Shown here one piece after another: positions 22,739 through 34,128 of a stretch of 64,000 bases of DNA (position 1 is its first letter; every line of letters starts with the position of its first letter). A program made the translations under genes and the position numbers. This stretch comes from Adenanthera pavonina (lineage: Eukaryota; Streptophyta; Magnoliopsida; Fabales; Fabaceae), in contig JAIVEN010000024.1 of assembly GCA_026686845.1 (NCBI GenBank), forward strand, positions 7,489,501 through 7,553,500, read 5' to 3'. The notes under the pieces were generated by a model, which was given only the letters and a program-made list of their open reading frames with translations, did no database searches and was not told the origin of the DNA.

Positions 22739-25700
22739 TTGCAGGTCTGTCTCAAAGCTAAGAAAAGCAACAAATGGTATATGGACAGTGCCTGCTCAAG
22801 CCGCATGACTGGTGATAAGGAGAAGTTCATCACCCTTAGAGACAAGAAAGGAGGAAAAGTGACATTTGGAATTGATCAATATGGCAAAATCATTGGAATT
22901 GGCATTGTGGGGAAAAATCTAGAAACATCCATTGAAGAGGTGCTGTTTGTAATTGGCCTCAACCACAATTTGCTAAGCGTGAGTCAAACCTGTGATAGAG
23001 GAAACTGGGTGCTGTTTGACTCAAAGTTTTGCCTGGTCATCAGAAAAAGTGATCACAAAGTAATCTTAAAAGCTCAAAGGGATGGTAACTGCTACACTAT
23101 TGACCTTGATGAACTTCCCCCTTTAGATTCTGTATGCTTAATCAGTCAAAATAATGATAGTTGGTTATGGCATAGGAGATTAGCTCATGTTAATATGAAT
23201 CAGGTGTCTAAACTGGTTAAAAATGAGCTAGTTACTGGTTTGCCAAAAATATCTTTTGAAAAGGATAAAGAATGTGATGCATGCTTAAAAGGAAAACAAA
23301 TTAAATCATCCTTCAAATCTAAAAACATAGTTTCCACAACAAGACCACTTGAATTGCTGCATATGGACTTAATTGGACCTTCTAGGGTAAAGAGTCTTGG
23401 TGGTAATCTGTATGTGCTTGTAATTGTTGATGATTATTCTAGATTTACTTGGACATTATTCCTTTCTTCTAAGAGTGATACCTTTGATGCATTTGTAACC
23501 TTAGCTAAGAAAGTGCAAAATGAGAAAGGTATCTCTATTGTGTCTATCAGGTCAGATCATGGAGGAGAATTTGAAAATGCATACTTCCTGGAGTACTGCA
23601 GTGAGCATGGAATTGACCACAACTTCTCAGCTCCTAGGACTCCTCAACAGAATGGAGTAGTAGAAAGGAAAAACAGAACTATTGGGGAGATGGCCAGAGC
23701 TATGCTGAATGAGAAGGAACTTTCTCAAGTGTTTTGGGCTGATGCAGTAAACACAGCTAGTTACATCATCAACAGAGCATACATCAGACCCATCCTGGGA
23801 AAGACTCCATACGAGCTGTACAAGGGGAGAAAGCCAAATCTGTCCCATCTCCATGTGTTCGGATGCAAATGCTTCATTCACAACAATGGCAAAGAAAACC
23901 TAGGTAAATTTGATGCCAAATCAGATGAAGGTATATTTCTTGGCTACTCTAGTAGGAGTAAGGCATATAGAGTTTATAATAAAAGATCAAATGTGGTAGA
24001 GGAATCTGTGCATGTGGTTTTCATTGAAAATGAAACTATTTCAAAACATGTTACCAATGAGGATGATCTTGCTTTCAATTTTGAAAAACTGGGCATTTCT
24101 GATAAAAGTAAAACTGAACCTCCAAAGATATCTGAACCTGTTAACATAGAGGAAGATATCCAGGAGCAAGAGTTTGATGAAGAAAATAATGAAGAAACAT
24201 CTCAAGTACTCCCTAGAGCTTGGAGATATCAAAGGAATCATCCTGTTGATCAAGTGATAGGAGATGTTCAAGAGAGAGTCAAAACCAGAAAACAGTTAAG
24301 GGATCAAATGCTAAATTGTGCTTTCATTTCTCAAATTGAACCCAAATGTGCTGAAGAAGCCTTAACTGATGATTACTGGATTTTGGCAATGCAAGATGAA
24401 CTAAATCAGTTTGAAAGAAATCAAGTTTGGGATTTAGTTCCAAGACCCAAAAATCATCCTGTTATTGGTACCAAATGGGTTTTCAGAAACAAACTTGATG
24501 AATCTGGAATAATAATCAGAAATAAAGCTAGATTGGTTGCTAAAGGATATAATCAGGAAGAAGGTATTGATTTTGAAGAAACCTTTGCACCAGTAGCTAG
24601 ATTAGAAGCTATAAGAATATTGCTGGCTTATGCATGCATGAAGAATATTTTGCTAATCAAATGGATGTAAAGAGTGCTTTTCTGAATGGATATATCATGG
24701 AAGAGGTTTATGTAGATCAACCTCCAGGTTTTGAGGATTCTACAAAACCAAACCATGTCTATAAACTGAAGAAAGCTCTTTATGGATTAAACCAAGCCCC
24801 TAGAGCATGGTATGAAAGATTAAGCAACTTTCTGACTGAAAAAGGATTTAACAGAGGCAAAGTTGACACTACTTTATTCACTAAGAAAGAGAATAAAGAT
24901 TTACTAATTGTCCAAATCTATGTTGATGATATCATTTTCGGCGCTACTAATGAAACTCTTTGCAAGGAATTTTCTAAGTTAATGCATGGAGAATTTGAGA
25001 TGTCTATGATGGGTGAACTCAATTTCTTCCTTGGATTGCAAATCAGACAGCTTAATGATGGTATCTTTCTCAGTCAATCCAAGTATCTAAAGGAGCTGTT
25101 AAAGAAGTTTGGAATGGAGAATGCCAAGCCAACGGGAACACCTATGGCTACTGCAACCAAACTGGACATGGATGAAAATGGGAAAATGTTTGACATTACT
25201 CAATACAGAAGAATGATTGGATCCCTGTTGTACCTAACCGCCAGCAGACCTGACATTATGTTCAGTGTCTGCATGTGTACAAGGTTCCAATCATGCCCCA
25301 AAGAAACCCATGCAACAGCTGTGAAAAGAATTTTCAGATATCTAATTGGAACATCACAGATGGGTCTTTGGTATCCAAAAGGCAATGGAGAAGATCTCAA
25401 AGGATACACAGATGTTGATTTTGCAGGATCCAAAACTGACAGAAAAAGCACAAGTGGAACTTGTCAGTTTCTTGGAGGGTCCTTGGTTTCATGGTTCAGC
25501 AAAAAGCAAAACAGTGTAGCTCTATCCACTGCAGAAGCTGAGTATGTTGCAGCTGGAAGCTGTTATGCCCAAGTCATCTGGATGAAGCAGCAACTTGAAG
25601 ATCTTGAGGTTAAAATGAAAGAGATACCCATCATGTGTGATAATCAAAGTGCCATAAACATCACTAAGAATCCTGTCATGCACTCAAGGACGAAACATAT

Positions 25701-25869
25701 TGAGGTTGGGCACCACTTCATAAGGGATCACGTTCTGAAAGGAGAAGTTAAGCTGGAATACATCCCAACAGAGGATCAAGTAGCTGATGTACTCACCAAA
25801 CCTCTACCAGAAGACAGGCATTGCAAAATAAGAAGAGAATTAGGAATGGTAAATCCCAATGAATTGTAA
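22739..25869 (+). pseudogene. pol: Pol polyprotein with frameshift in RT, element 1
   Basis: Read in order: protease (WYMDSACSSRMTGD); GAG-pre-integrase zinc finger (HRRLAH ... CDAC); integrase core with DD35E residues in HMDLIGP, RSDHGGEF and GVVERKNR; reverse transcriptase (FAPVARLEAIR, MDVKSAFLNG, YVDD); RNase H (GYTDVDFAGS, STAEAEYVAAG, CDNQSA). There is no ATG in this frame near the start; the ATG present in element 2 reads ATA here. Comparison with element 2 shows one base missing at about 24653-24655, just before MDVKSAFLNG. Frame 1 ends at 24670, and the rest of RT plus RNase H lies in the next frame to 25869. RT also reads ALYGLNQAP where ALYGLKQAP is usual. Element 1 therefore cannot make its own RT. 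Confidence 0.93.
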
Positions 25870-26867
25870 GTTATTCTTATAAAATTCTCTTCTTTTTAAT
25901 TTTAAATCTTAAAGTCAATTCTAACTTCAGCATCGGAGAGTGTTTAATTTAAGTTGCAGGTGCTCTTCACAAGTCTAAATGGCTATACTTTTGAAGATTG
26001 GAGCACTTCAGATTGGAACAACCAGAAAATGAAGTGAATAATAATTGTACTAAGTTCTGGATCCATTCTGTAAGTTTTTTTTTTGAAATTTGTATGTTGT
26101 TTGATTGCTAGATGAATTTCATTGATAATCTGTGTTTTTGAACTGGTCAACGTGGTCAACATTCGAATTTTGATTGACCAACAGACGAACTTTGGCCTGT
26201 TATGCCTTGGAACAGTTCTTGGTAATGCCTCGAAATTCGTCTGTTAAAACTTGAAAGTTCGAATTTTCGAAAACTGAAATTTCAAACTTATTATTGTTCA
26301 TCATTGTTATACGAATTGTTACTTCCTAACATACGAATGTTGGACAATATTTACAAAAGTTGAAAAATTCGAAGATTCAGTTCAAAATTCGTCTGTTGAA
26401 TTATGCTCCTGATAATTGAATGCTTGAAAGACGATGCTCTGCATGCTTAATTCGTCTATTGTTTGAAGTTTTGTTTGTTGATACTGCTTTTCTTTTCAAC
26501 ATTCAAATTTTGTTGGAACAAAATTCGTCTGTTGTGTATGTATTGTTTGTTTCAAGCCTCTGTCAGACGAACTTTCAAGATGAAAGTTCATCTGTCAGCA
26601 AGCTGTGCTGAACGGTTTAACTTGTAACTGCCCGAAGTTTGAATTTTGACCCCTCAAAATTCGTCTGTCAGACGGTTACATGCGTTAAAACCAACGGTTT
26701 TCCACAGAACAGACGCAACCCTATTTGTAACTCCTTCAAGTCTGTTCTGATTCTCTCTTCATTCCTCTTAACTCCTGCCCAAAAACCATCTTTTTCTCAC
26801 CGATTAAACTTCATTTCGCATCCCTTAAATCTATTCTAAGCCACATTCTGCATCATTCAACCAAGAA
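25870..26867 (+). other. Pol-ORF3 spacer, element 1
   Basis: Non-coding by eye. It contains TTGCAG|GT at 25954-25959, a good splice acceptor that is also found at the start of pol. At 26150-26690 there is a second series of LTR-type motifs: TTCGAA palindromes with AACAGACGAAC and AAATTCGTCTGTT in both orientations. Part of it resembles the LTR segment around 20150-20220. Element 2 keeps the same organisation at 39068-40064. Confidence 0.75.
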
Positions 26868-29009
26868 ATGGCAAGAGTGAAAATTCCTGGAACAGGACAA
26901 GCTGGGTCTAGGCCTAAGAGGACGGTCAAATCTCAATATGCTACAAAGGAAGGAGAGAAATCCAAGAGAAAAGCCGAACCCAGTAAAGCTACTCCTTCCA
27001 AAAGTCAAAAATCCTCGTCCAAGTCAGAATCTCAGAAAGCTGGGGCCTCTTCTTCAAAATCTGCAGTTCCTTCGGCTGGTACTGCTGCTGTAGCTTCCTC
27101 TTCTTCTACTGAATTCGGAGAGTTTGAAATGACTACACTGCCACTATGGAGCACTCCTGAGATTCAAGAAGAGTACACTACCAAGTTTTCCAATAAAAAG
27201 GTAATCAAGCCTCACTGTGTAAATATGGAACAATTTCTGATATCCAACAACTTTGATGCTGCAATATGGTTGATAAAGTATAAAAATCTGTTGGAAATTG
27301 CTGAAAAATATGATGATGAGGTAGTAAAGACTTGGTATGCCTCTCTTAAGTATAACAGCAAGAAAAGAAAATGGGAGGTCACCTTGAGATCAAGGACCAT
27401 TTGGCTTGATGATGAAACATTCAATGAGGTGTTGGAAATCCCAGGTCAAGATGGGCTAAAAGTTGACATTACATCCTCTGGGTATATGGATGAGGCTAGC
27501 ACAGCTGATGAAGAAGGTGAGCCCTTCCTATTTTACAAGGAAAGCACTATCTTGGACACCTTGTTCAGAAGAAGGGAGAATAGGCCCACAATAAATCTGT
27601 TGAAACCCACAGACCTCAGCGTACAAGTAAGGATCTTGCACTACATAGTGTCCAGGATCATATTCAACAAGGGTGGCAGCTTCAATTTGATAACAAGGGC
27701 GGAGGCTCATGTGATGACTGCCATCATACGTGGAAAGCTGATCAATATGGGGCATATCATTCTCCAGCGTATGATAAAGGCAAGGGATCAGTGGAAAGAT
27801 TCCACCCTTCCCTATGCAGCAATTATCTCAAGAATCCTGCAGCATGCTAGGATTCAGCACATTGAAAAGGGGAAAGGGAAACTCACTGAGGCCTTCAAAG
27901 AAGAGGAATTGCAAAGGATGGGCATTGAAAGAGATGAAGGACATTGGGTTGGAAAGGGAACAGGAAAAACTGAAGATTTGTTCTTTATTACTGATGCTTC
28001 CCTCCAACAAGAAGGCACCTCTGAGGCTCCTGGCAGATCTGTACCTCAGCCTTCTCAGCCTATTCCATCTCCATCCAGGACCACTCACCCTCCTTCCACT
28101 CCCTCCTCTCGAACCAAGCCAACTAAGATCACTGAGATGTTTGACAATCTGTCAACACTCATTCTCAGCATTAAGGATGAGCAAAATGCCAAATTTGCTC
28201 ACCTACAAGATCAGATACATCAGTTGGCAGTAAATATGAAGGTGGTAGCTGATGCCTATGAAGAGATTAGAAATGCAATTCCTACCACTTCAGTTCCACC
28301 TCAGCCTGGTATCCCTGAGCCTTCTCTGTCTCCATCCCCTGTGCCTCCAAGTCCCTTCGAGATTGCTTCCTCTGACCATGATGTTAATGGTGCTGGTGCA
28401 ATGAGAACACCAAGTCCTGGTCCACCCTTGGACTATGGATTAGAAGAAGAAGGTCTTCAAGAATCAAGCCCTCTTGAACTTATGCAAGAAGATGCTCCGG
28501 GTTCAATTCTGTCTATACAAGAATCTGAGCAAGTTGAAAGACTGGTTGCAGCCATGAGCAATGAGGAAAGAAGCATTGTTCCTGTTATTGATTATTTTGC
28601 CATTGCTCACAATGCCCTTCTACTAGCTCAAAGAAGAAGGCTTGAAGAAATGTTTCCTCCTCCTGCACCAGTCTCTCCTTCTCTTGCTGATTATGGACTG
28701 TCAGAAGAACAGAGAGCTCGGCTAGCTCTTTCCAGGCAGGAAATGCAAGAGCTGCTTGTGGTCTCTGATGATTCTGATGAAGAGCCTTCAACTACACCAG
28801 CTCAGCCAGAAATTCCTTTTGCTCCTATCCCTCTTCGTGCTGTTCCTCTCACTCAGATACCTCCTCCAATGGACTTTGCTGGGCTTTCTGATGATGCCAA
28901 AAAGGGGGAGAAGATAAAGCAAACTGGGACTAAGCAAGCTGGAAAATCTACTGAGTCATCTGGAAAAGGAAAGACATGCAGCAAGAAGTCTAAGCCAAAG
29001 AAGAAGTGA
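26868..29009 (+). CDS. Third ORF (env-like position) protein, element 1
   Basis: A 713-codon open frame starting MARVKIPGTGQAG, downstream of pol and upstream of the polypurine tract, where SIRE-type elements carry an extra 'env-like' ORF. Residues 1-70 are Lys/Ser-rich. Residues about 88-303 form a folded-looking domain (WSTPEIQEEY, DDEVVKTWYASL, VRILHYIVSRIIF), which I recall as similar to a 'putative plant transposon protein' family; I could not check this. Pro/Ser-rich linkers follow, with a possible helical or coiled segment at about 431-471 (HLQDQIHQLAVNMK) and a very basic C-terminus ending KKSKPKKK. I see no signal peptide and no transmembrane segment, so an envelope role is not supported. 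A nucleic-acid-binding or nuclear role is a guess. Intact here, broken in element 2. Confidence 0.88.
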   Translation: MARVKIPGTGQAGSRPKRTVKSQYATKEGEKSKRKAEPSKATPSKSQKSSSKSESQKAGASSSKSAVPSAGTAAVASSSSTEFGEFEMTTLPLWSTPEIQEEYTTKFSNKKVIKPHCVNMEQFLISNNFDAAIWLIKYKNLLEIAEKYDDEVVKTWYASLKYNSKKRKWEVTLRSRTIWLDDETFNEVLEIPGQDGLKVDITSSGYMDEASTADEEGEPFLFYKESTILDTLFRRRENRPTINLLKPTDLSVQVRILHYIVSRIIFNKGGSFNLITRAEAHVMTAIIRGKLINMGHIILQRMIKARDQWKDSTLPYAAIISRILQHARIQHIEKGKGKLTEAFKEEELQRMGIERDEGHWVGKGTGKTEDLFFITDASLQQEGTSEAPGRSVPQPSQPIPSPSRTTHPPSTPSSRTKPTKITEMFDNLSTLILSIKDEQNAKFAHLQDQIHQLAVNMKVVADAYEEIRNAIPTTSVPPQPGIPEPSLSPSPVPPSPFEIASSDHDVNGAGAMRTPSPGPPLDYGLEEEGLQESSPLELMQEDAPGSILSIQESEQVERLVAAMSNEERSIVPVIDYFAIAHNALLLAQRRRLEEMFPPPAPVSPSLADYGLSEEQRARLALSRQEMQELLVVSDDSDEEPSTTPAQPEIPFAPIPLRAVPLTQIPPPMDFAGLSDDAKKGEKIKQTGTKQAGKSTESSGKGKTCSKKSKPKKK

Positions 29010-29283
29010 TTGTTTTTAGATCTTAGGCTGAATCTTCTTGTTGTATCTAGTTTTAAATTGTTTTATTGTTTGATGAACTGATTGAAATATGTATTGCAAC
29101 AATTTGTATTAAGTAAATTATGTTATTGGTTGCAATGATTTGGGCTTTGAATCTCTTCACTTAATCTGTTGAAAATGATATCTTATGAACTGTAATGCAT
29201 ATGTTGAGGGGGAGCTTGTGTAAGCAAACCCAAGTACTAATCCAGTTTGTGAGTTGTTTTGTCATCATCAAAAAGGGGGAGAA
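29010..29283 (+). other. 3' untranslated region and polypurine tracts, element 1
   Basis: The PPT abutting the 3' LTR is AAAAAGGGGGAGAA (29270-29283), the primer for plus-strand synthesis. A second PPT-like GAGGGGGAG lies about 70 bp upstream (29206-29214). Both are kept in element 2 (42532-42545 and 42468-42476). Confidence 0.9.
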
Positions 29284-31008
29284 TGTTGGATCAAGAGTTT
29301 TGATGATTCCAAACCAACACTCAAGAGCTTGGATTGAAGATATCAAAGGAGATCAAAGCTGTTTCAAGTGAAGATTTGCTGAGTATTTGCTATTAGATCT
29401 TTGGTAGGATCTTTGGTTTTTGTTTAGATTGGGTAAAAGATTTTGATTTGAGAAAAAGACGTTTTCAAACCTTGATTTGAAGTTAAATCTTTACTTATTT
29501 GAAAAATACTCACAAACAGACGAAGTTTGAAAGTTTAACTGAACTGTCAAGTTGGAAATTCGAATTTGGCCCTTAGACATTCGAATTTCGAGCTAAAACT
29601 GAATAAGTCTGAAGAGGTGTCTCTCTGTCAGACGAATTTTGGTCTTTCAAAATTCGAATTTCAATCAAGTCTGAAAGAAGCCTTTTTGTGACAGACGAAC
29701 TTCACAGTCTCAAAATTCGAATTTCAGACAAAATGTCATTTATGAAAACTAAGGAAATTCGTCTGAAGCTTTGCTAAAGTTCATCTGAAATTAAGAAGAA
29801 ACTAAGTTTGAAAATGCTCTCTGACAGACGAACTTTAACTTAGCAAAATTCGAATTTTCACCTGAGTCAAAAAAGGGGTTACTTTGTGACATTCGAATTT
29901 CACTCTTTCAAAATTCGAATTTCAGACAAAACAAAACTTGAGAAAATATAGGAAATTCGTCTGAATGCTTGATAAAGTTCATCTGAGATCAAGAGTGATT
30001 TCAGTCTCAAAACTGTTCTCTGACAGACGAATTTCACTCTGTCAAAATTCGAATTTCGAAGAAAGTGAACTACTGTGCCTCTTTAAACGTTCAGTGGACA
30101 GACGAATTTTGGGCATCCAAAATTCGAATTTCGAGGGCACTGTAGCAAATTGAAAACACTGTTCACACTTAACAGAAAATCTTTCTTCTTGAAAATTCGT
30201 ATGTCACATTGTGGAAAGATTTTATGAGTTTCGAAATTCGAATTTCACTCTATGGACAGACGAACTTCGCATTTTTACGTTGGAAGCTTTAACCTTCGGT
30301 TCCCTCGAAATTCGTCTGTTGGCCAACCGAAATTCGAATTTCAGTATGTCAGAAACATTAAATGCGGTTGGTAAACGGATAGTTTTTTCAGAGTAACCGT
30401 TGGATAACTTTCCCAACGGATAGATTTAGTTTCTAACGGATATTTGAGATCAAAATCTATAAATATAACATTATTTGAAGTTGTGGGTAACAAAATCAAA
30501 CTTGTATATACTGAATTTCTGCTGAATCTTCATCTCAAAAGCTTTTACCCTTCCAACCTCATTATTTGTACTTAAACCTTCATATCCACTCTATTCAAGA
30601 GAGTTATTCATTTGTAAACAATCTACTCTTCATCTGGAAGATAGAATTACTTGTGAGGGGTATTCACAAGGGGATTGGGAAGCACATAGAGAAAGTGCTT
30701 AGAGAGTTTGAGAGAGCTCAGAACAGAGCATACTCGTGTACTGTGGCTTTAGCAAGAAGCCCGTTGAAATTCTTGCTGGATAGTGGATAAATCTCAAGAG
30801 GTGTCTTGAGGACTGGATGTAGGTCAAGTGGATAGACCGAACCAGGATAAATCACTGAGTTTTCTTCTTCTTATCTCTACTTTTCAGCTTGCTCTGTTTC
30901 ACACGTTATTTTCATTATACTGTGATATCTTCACTTGCTTCACTTTGTGCAGAAAAATTTCAATCTTCCCAATTCACCCCCCCTCTTGGGAAGTCAGCCT
31001 TGCTAACA
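29284..31008 (+). repeat. Element 1 3' LTR
   Basis: Same length as the 5' LTR (1725 bp) and differing from it at about five sites by my reading. Ends ...CTTGCTAACA followed by the ATTCC duplication. TATA box copy at 30458-30465. Confidence 0.97.
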
Positions 31009-31013
31009 ATTCC

Positions 31014-32346
31014 AACTAAAAACGTTTAAGGCCTAAAAATATACAAAACTCTATAACTGTAGGCAAATGCAACTCACTCCAACTTGAATTAAATTGTATT
31101 CACAAATTATTTATGCCACAAAATTGAAGCTTGAATACTTACAATTGAATTTTACTATATAAGGTACAAATTAGCAACTAGTAAATAGCATCTATGCATG
31201 ATGTCGTAGGCACCATATAATTCCCATTTGCAAAGTGCTTAATGAAGGCAGCTTCTACCCTTTCCATGAGCCTATTAACCTATACATGACATGATAAGGC
31301 AGGAACCATTTAAGTTTGAGAAGAAACATACTCATTGTAAGAATCGAAGATTACATTAAAGCCTAATTTAGAATGAACACCATCAGCTTTTGGATATATC
31401 CATCTTAAGTAATGTTGTATCAATGATTTTGGATTATTTACTCTTATGCACTTTTAATGACTTACAATCCACATAATGGACAGGAAGAGACCACGGTCAA
31501 ATAATTTTTCCTACTGTGGCAGTTGATATAAAGTAGAAGAAAAAGCAGAAATTTAAAAGTCGAATTTATATTCCATATATTTAGATGGGGAACAATAGAG
31601 AGAAATGAAGAGAAAGTACCTTTAAGGAGAAAAATTGCAGATGTAAGAATTTTGAAACTAAGTTTCAATTTAGAAAAAGTACCTCAATCTTTCAGCTGAA
31701 CCATCAAATTTGTTAAAAGATGAACAAACAAATTAACTTAGAAATTAACTTATAATTCTTTTTTTTGTGATATACCAGTGTTGATTTCATTCATAGCCTG
31801 CTTCACATGCACATCTCTAGTTCTATATCAACAATCAATGTTTGAACAATTTGATACCATAAGCTGACATAGACTATTCAGTCATAATCATGTTTGAGAA
31901 AGAAATTCTCAGTTCATATTATGAGCATAAGTAGCATTAAAATTCACCTTCTCCCTTTCTTGTTCCAAAGTTTTTGCTATTTCATTTTTCTACTAAAAGG
32001 CATCATCTAGATTTAACTTTGGAATACTTTCTCTTATTACTGTAATGTGAATAATGAGAAAGGAAATTTCATCTGAGTGATAAATTATGGTTACTTATAT
32101 ACCTACAAAATCAAGCAATGTTAAATATGGTATATACCATTAAAGACAAAGGCTTGGACTTGGAACCTTAGGTTGGTAAGTTTGTAATAAGCACCACTGG
32201 CCTTGTCAGATATATGACATGGTATTGAACAGAAGCAAACATTGAAAGTCGTCTTTAGGGCTATTCAACCCATACCTTCTTGCTCCTTTTGGAACCTAAC
32301 TGATTGTGTTTTTTTCATGCAGCTTCAAAAGGTCATGACCATGCAT
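31014..32346. other. CACTA-1 interior between the two nested elements
   Basis: Mostly AT-rich. On the minus strand 31200-31275 reads RLMERVEAAFIKHFANGN, which has real coding texture and reminds me of a segment of PHO1-type SPX-EXS phosphate exporters; this is a weak recollection over about 18 residues. At 32240-32300 is one arm of an imperfect inverted duplication whose partner is at 44766-44880. No transposase is seen. Confidence 0.4.
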
Positions 32347-32351
32347 ATTGT

Positions 32352-34073
32352 TGTTGGATCAAGAGTTTTGATGATTCCAAACCAACACTCAAGAGCTTGG
32401 ATTGAAGATATCAAAAGAGATCAAAGCTGTTTCAAGTGAAGATTTTCTGAGTATTTGCTATTAGATCTTTTGTAGGATCTTTAGTTTTTGTTTAGATTGG
32501 GTAAAAGATTTTGATTTGAGAAAAAGACGTTTTCAAACCTTGATTTGAAGTTAAATCTTTACTTATTTGAAAAATACTCAGAAACAGACGAAGTTTGAAA
32601 GTTTAACTGAACTGTCAAGTTGGAAATTCGAACTTTGCTTTTGGAAATTCGAATTTCGAGCTAAAACTGAATAAGTCTGGAGAGGTGTTCCTCTGTCAGA
32701 CAAATTTTGGTCCTTCCAAATTCGAATTTTCATCAAGTCTGAAAGAAGCCTTTTTGTGACAGACGAACTTCACAGTTTCAAAATTCGAATTTCAGACAAA
32801 ATGCAATTTGTGAAAACTAAAGAAATTCATCTGAAACTATGCTAAAGTTCATCTGAAATCAAGAAGAAACTAAGTTTGAAAAAATGTTCTCTGACAGACG
32901 AACTTTGACTTAGCAACATTCAAATTTTCATCTGAGTCAAAGGAGCTACTTTGTGACATTCGAATTTCACTCTTTCAAAATTCGAATTTCAGACAAAACA
33001 AAACTTGAGAAAATAGAAGAAATTCATCTGAAAGTTTGATAAAGTTCATCTGAGATCAAGAATGATTTAAGTCTCAAAACTGGTCTCTGACAGACGAATT
33101 TCACTCTGTCAAAATTCGAATTTCAAAGAAAGTGAACTACTGTGCCTCTTTGAACGTTCAATGGACAGACGAATTTTGGGCATCCAAAATTCAAATTTCG
33201 AGGGCACTGTAGAAAATTGAAAACACTGTTCACGATTTACAGAAAAACTTTCTTCTTGAAAATTCGTATGTCACATTGTGAAAATATTTTATAAGTTTCA
33301 AAATTCGAATTTCACTCTATGGACAGACGAACTTCGTATTTTAATGTTGGAAGCTTTAACCTTCGGTTCCTTCGAAATTCGTCTGTTGGCTAACCAAAAT
33401 TCGAATTTCAGTATGTCATAAACATTAAATACGGTTGGTAAACGGATAGTTTTTCAGAGTAACCGTTGGATAACTTCCCCAACGGATAGATTTAGTCTCT
33501 AACGGATATTTGAGACCTAAATCTATAAATACAACATCATTTGAAGTTGTGGGTAACGAATCAAACTTGTATAAACCGAATTTCTGCTGAATCTTCATCT
33601 CAAAAGCTTTTACCCTTCCAACTTCATTATTTGTACTTAAACCTTCATATCTACTCTATTCAAGAGAGTTATTCATTTGTAAACAATCTACTCTTCATCT
33701 GGAAGATAGATTTACTTGTGAGGGGTATTCACAAGGGGATTGGGAAGCACATAGAGAAAGTGCTTAGAGAGTTTGAGAGAGCTCAGAACAGAGCATACTC
33801 GTGTACTGTGGCTTTAGCAAGAAGCCCGTTGAAATTCTTGCTGGATAGTGGATAAATCTCAAGAGGTGTCTTGGGGACTGGATGTAGGTCAAGTGGGTAG
33901 ACCAAACCAGGATAAATCACTGAGTTTTCTTCTCCTTATCTCTACTTTTCAGCTTGCTCTGTTTTACACGTTGTTTTCATTATACTGTGATATCTTCACT
34001 TGCTTTACTTTGTGCAGAAAAATTTCAATCTTCCCAATTCACCCCCCCTCTTGGGAAGTCAGCCTTGCTAACA
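32352..34073 (+). repeat. Element 2 5' LTR
   Basis: 1722 bp, TGTTGGATC...GCTAACA, with the same motif series as element 1. The TATA box (TATAAATA) is at 33524-33531. Confidence 0.96.
33524..33531 (+). promoter_or_regulatory. TATA box of element 2 5' LTR
   Basis: TATAAATA at the same relative place as in element 1, preceded by the conserved AACGGATA segments. Confidence 0.7.
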
Positions 34074-34075
34074 AG

Positions 34076-34087
34076 TGGTATCAGAGC
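34076..34087 (+). other. Primer binding site (tRNA-iMet), element 2
   Basis: TGGTATCAGAGC two bases after the LTR end, identical to element 1. Confidence 0.95.
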
Positions 34088-34128
34088 AGGGATTCCCATT
34101 CAAAGGATTTTACAGTCCGGGAATAAAG

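Larger units (their letters stand above)
19151..31008 (+). mobile_element. SIRE/Maximus-type Ty1-copia element 1 (TSD ATTCC)
   Basis: A full-length 11,858-bp element with 1725-bp LTRs (19151-20875 and 29284-31008), flanked by ATTCC (19146-19150 and 31009-31013). Order: LTR, tRNA-iMet PBS, gag, pol, spacer, third ORF, polypurine tracts, LTR. Protease-integrase-RT-RNase H is the copia order. The extra downstream ORF and big LTRs are features of the SIRE/Maximus lineage. The LTRs differ at about five positions, all transitions, three of them with CpG in the 3' LTR and TG or CA in the 5' LTR. Gag and ORF3 are open; pol has a one-base deletion in the reverse transcriptase. It lies inside CACTA-1. 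Confidence 0.95.

Noticed and set aside
32240..32300. A microRNA precursor
   Set aside because: The arms are imperfect, were about 0.5 kb apart before element 2 inserted, and I recognise no known miRNA sequence. An inverted duplication is the simpler reading.
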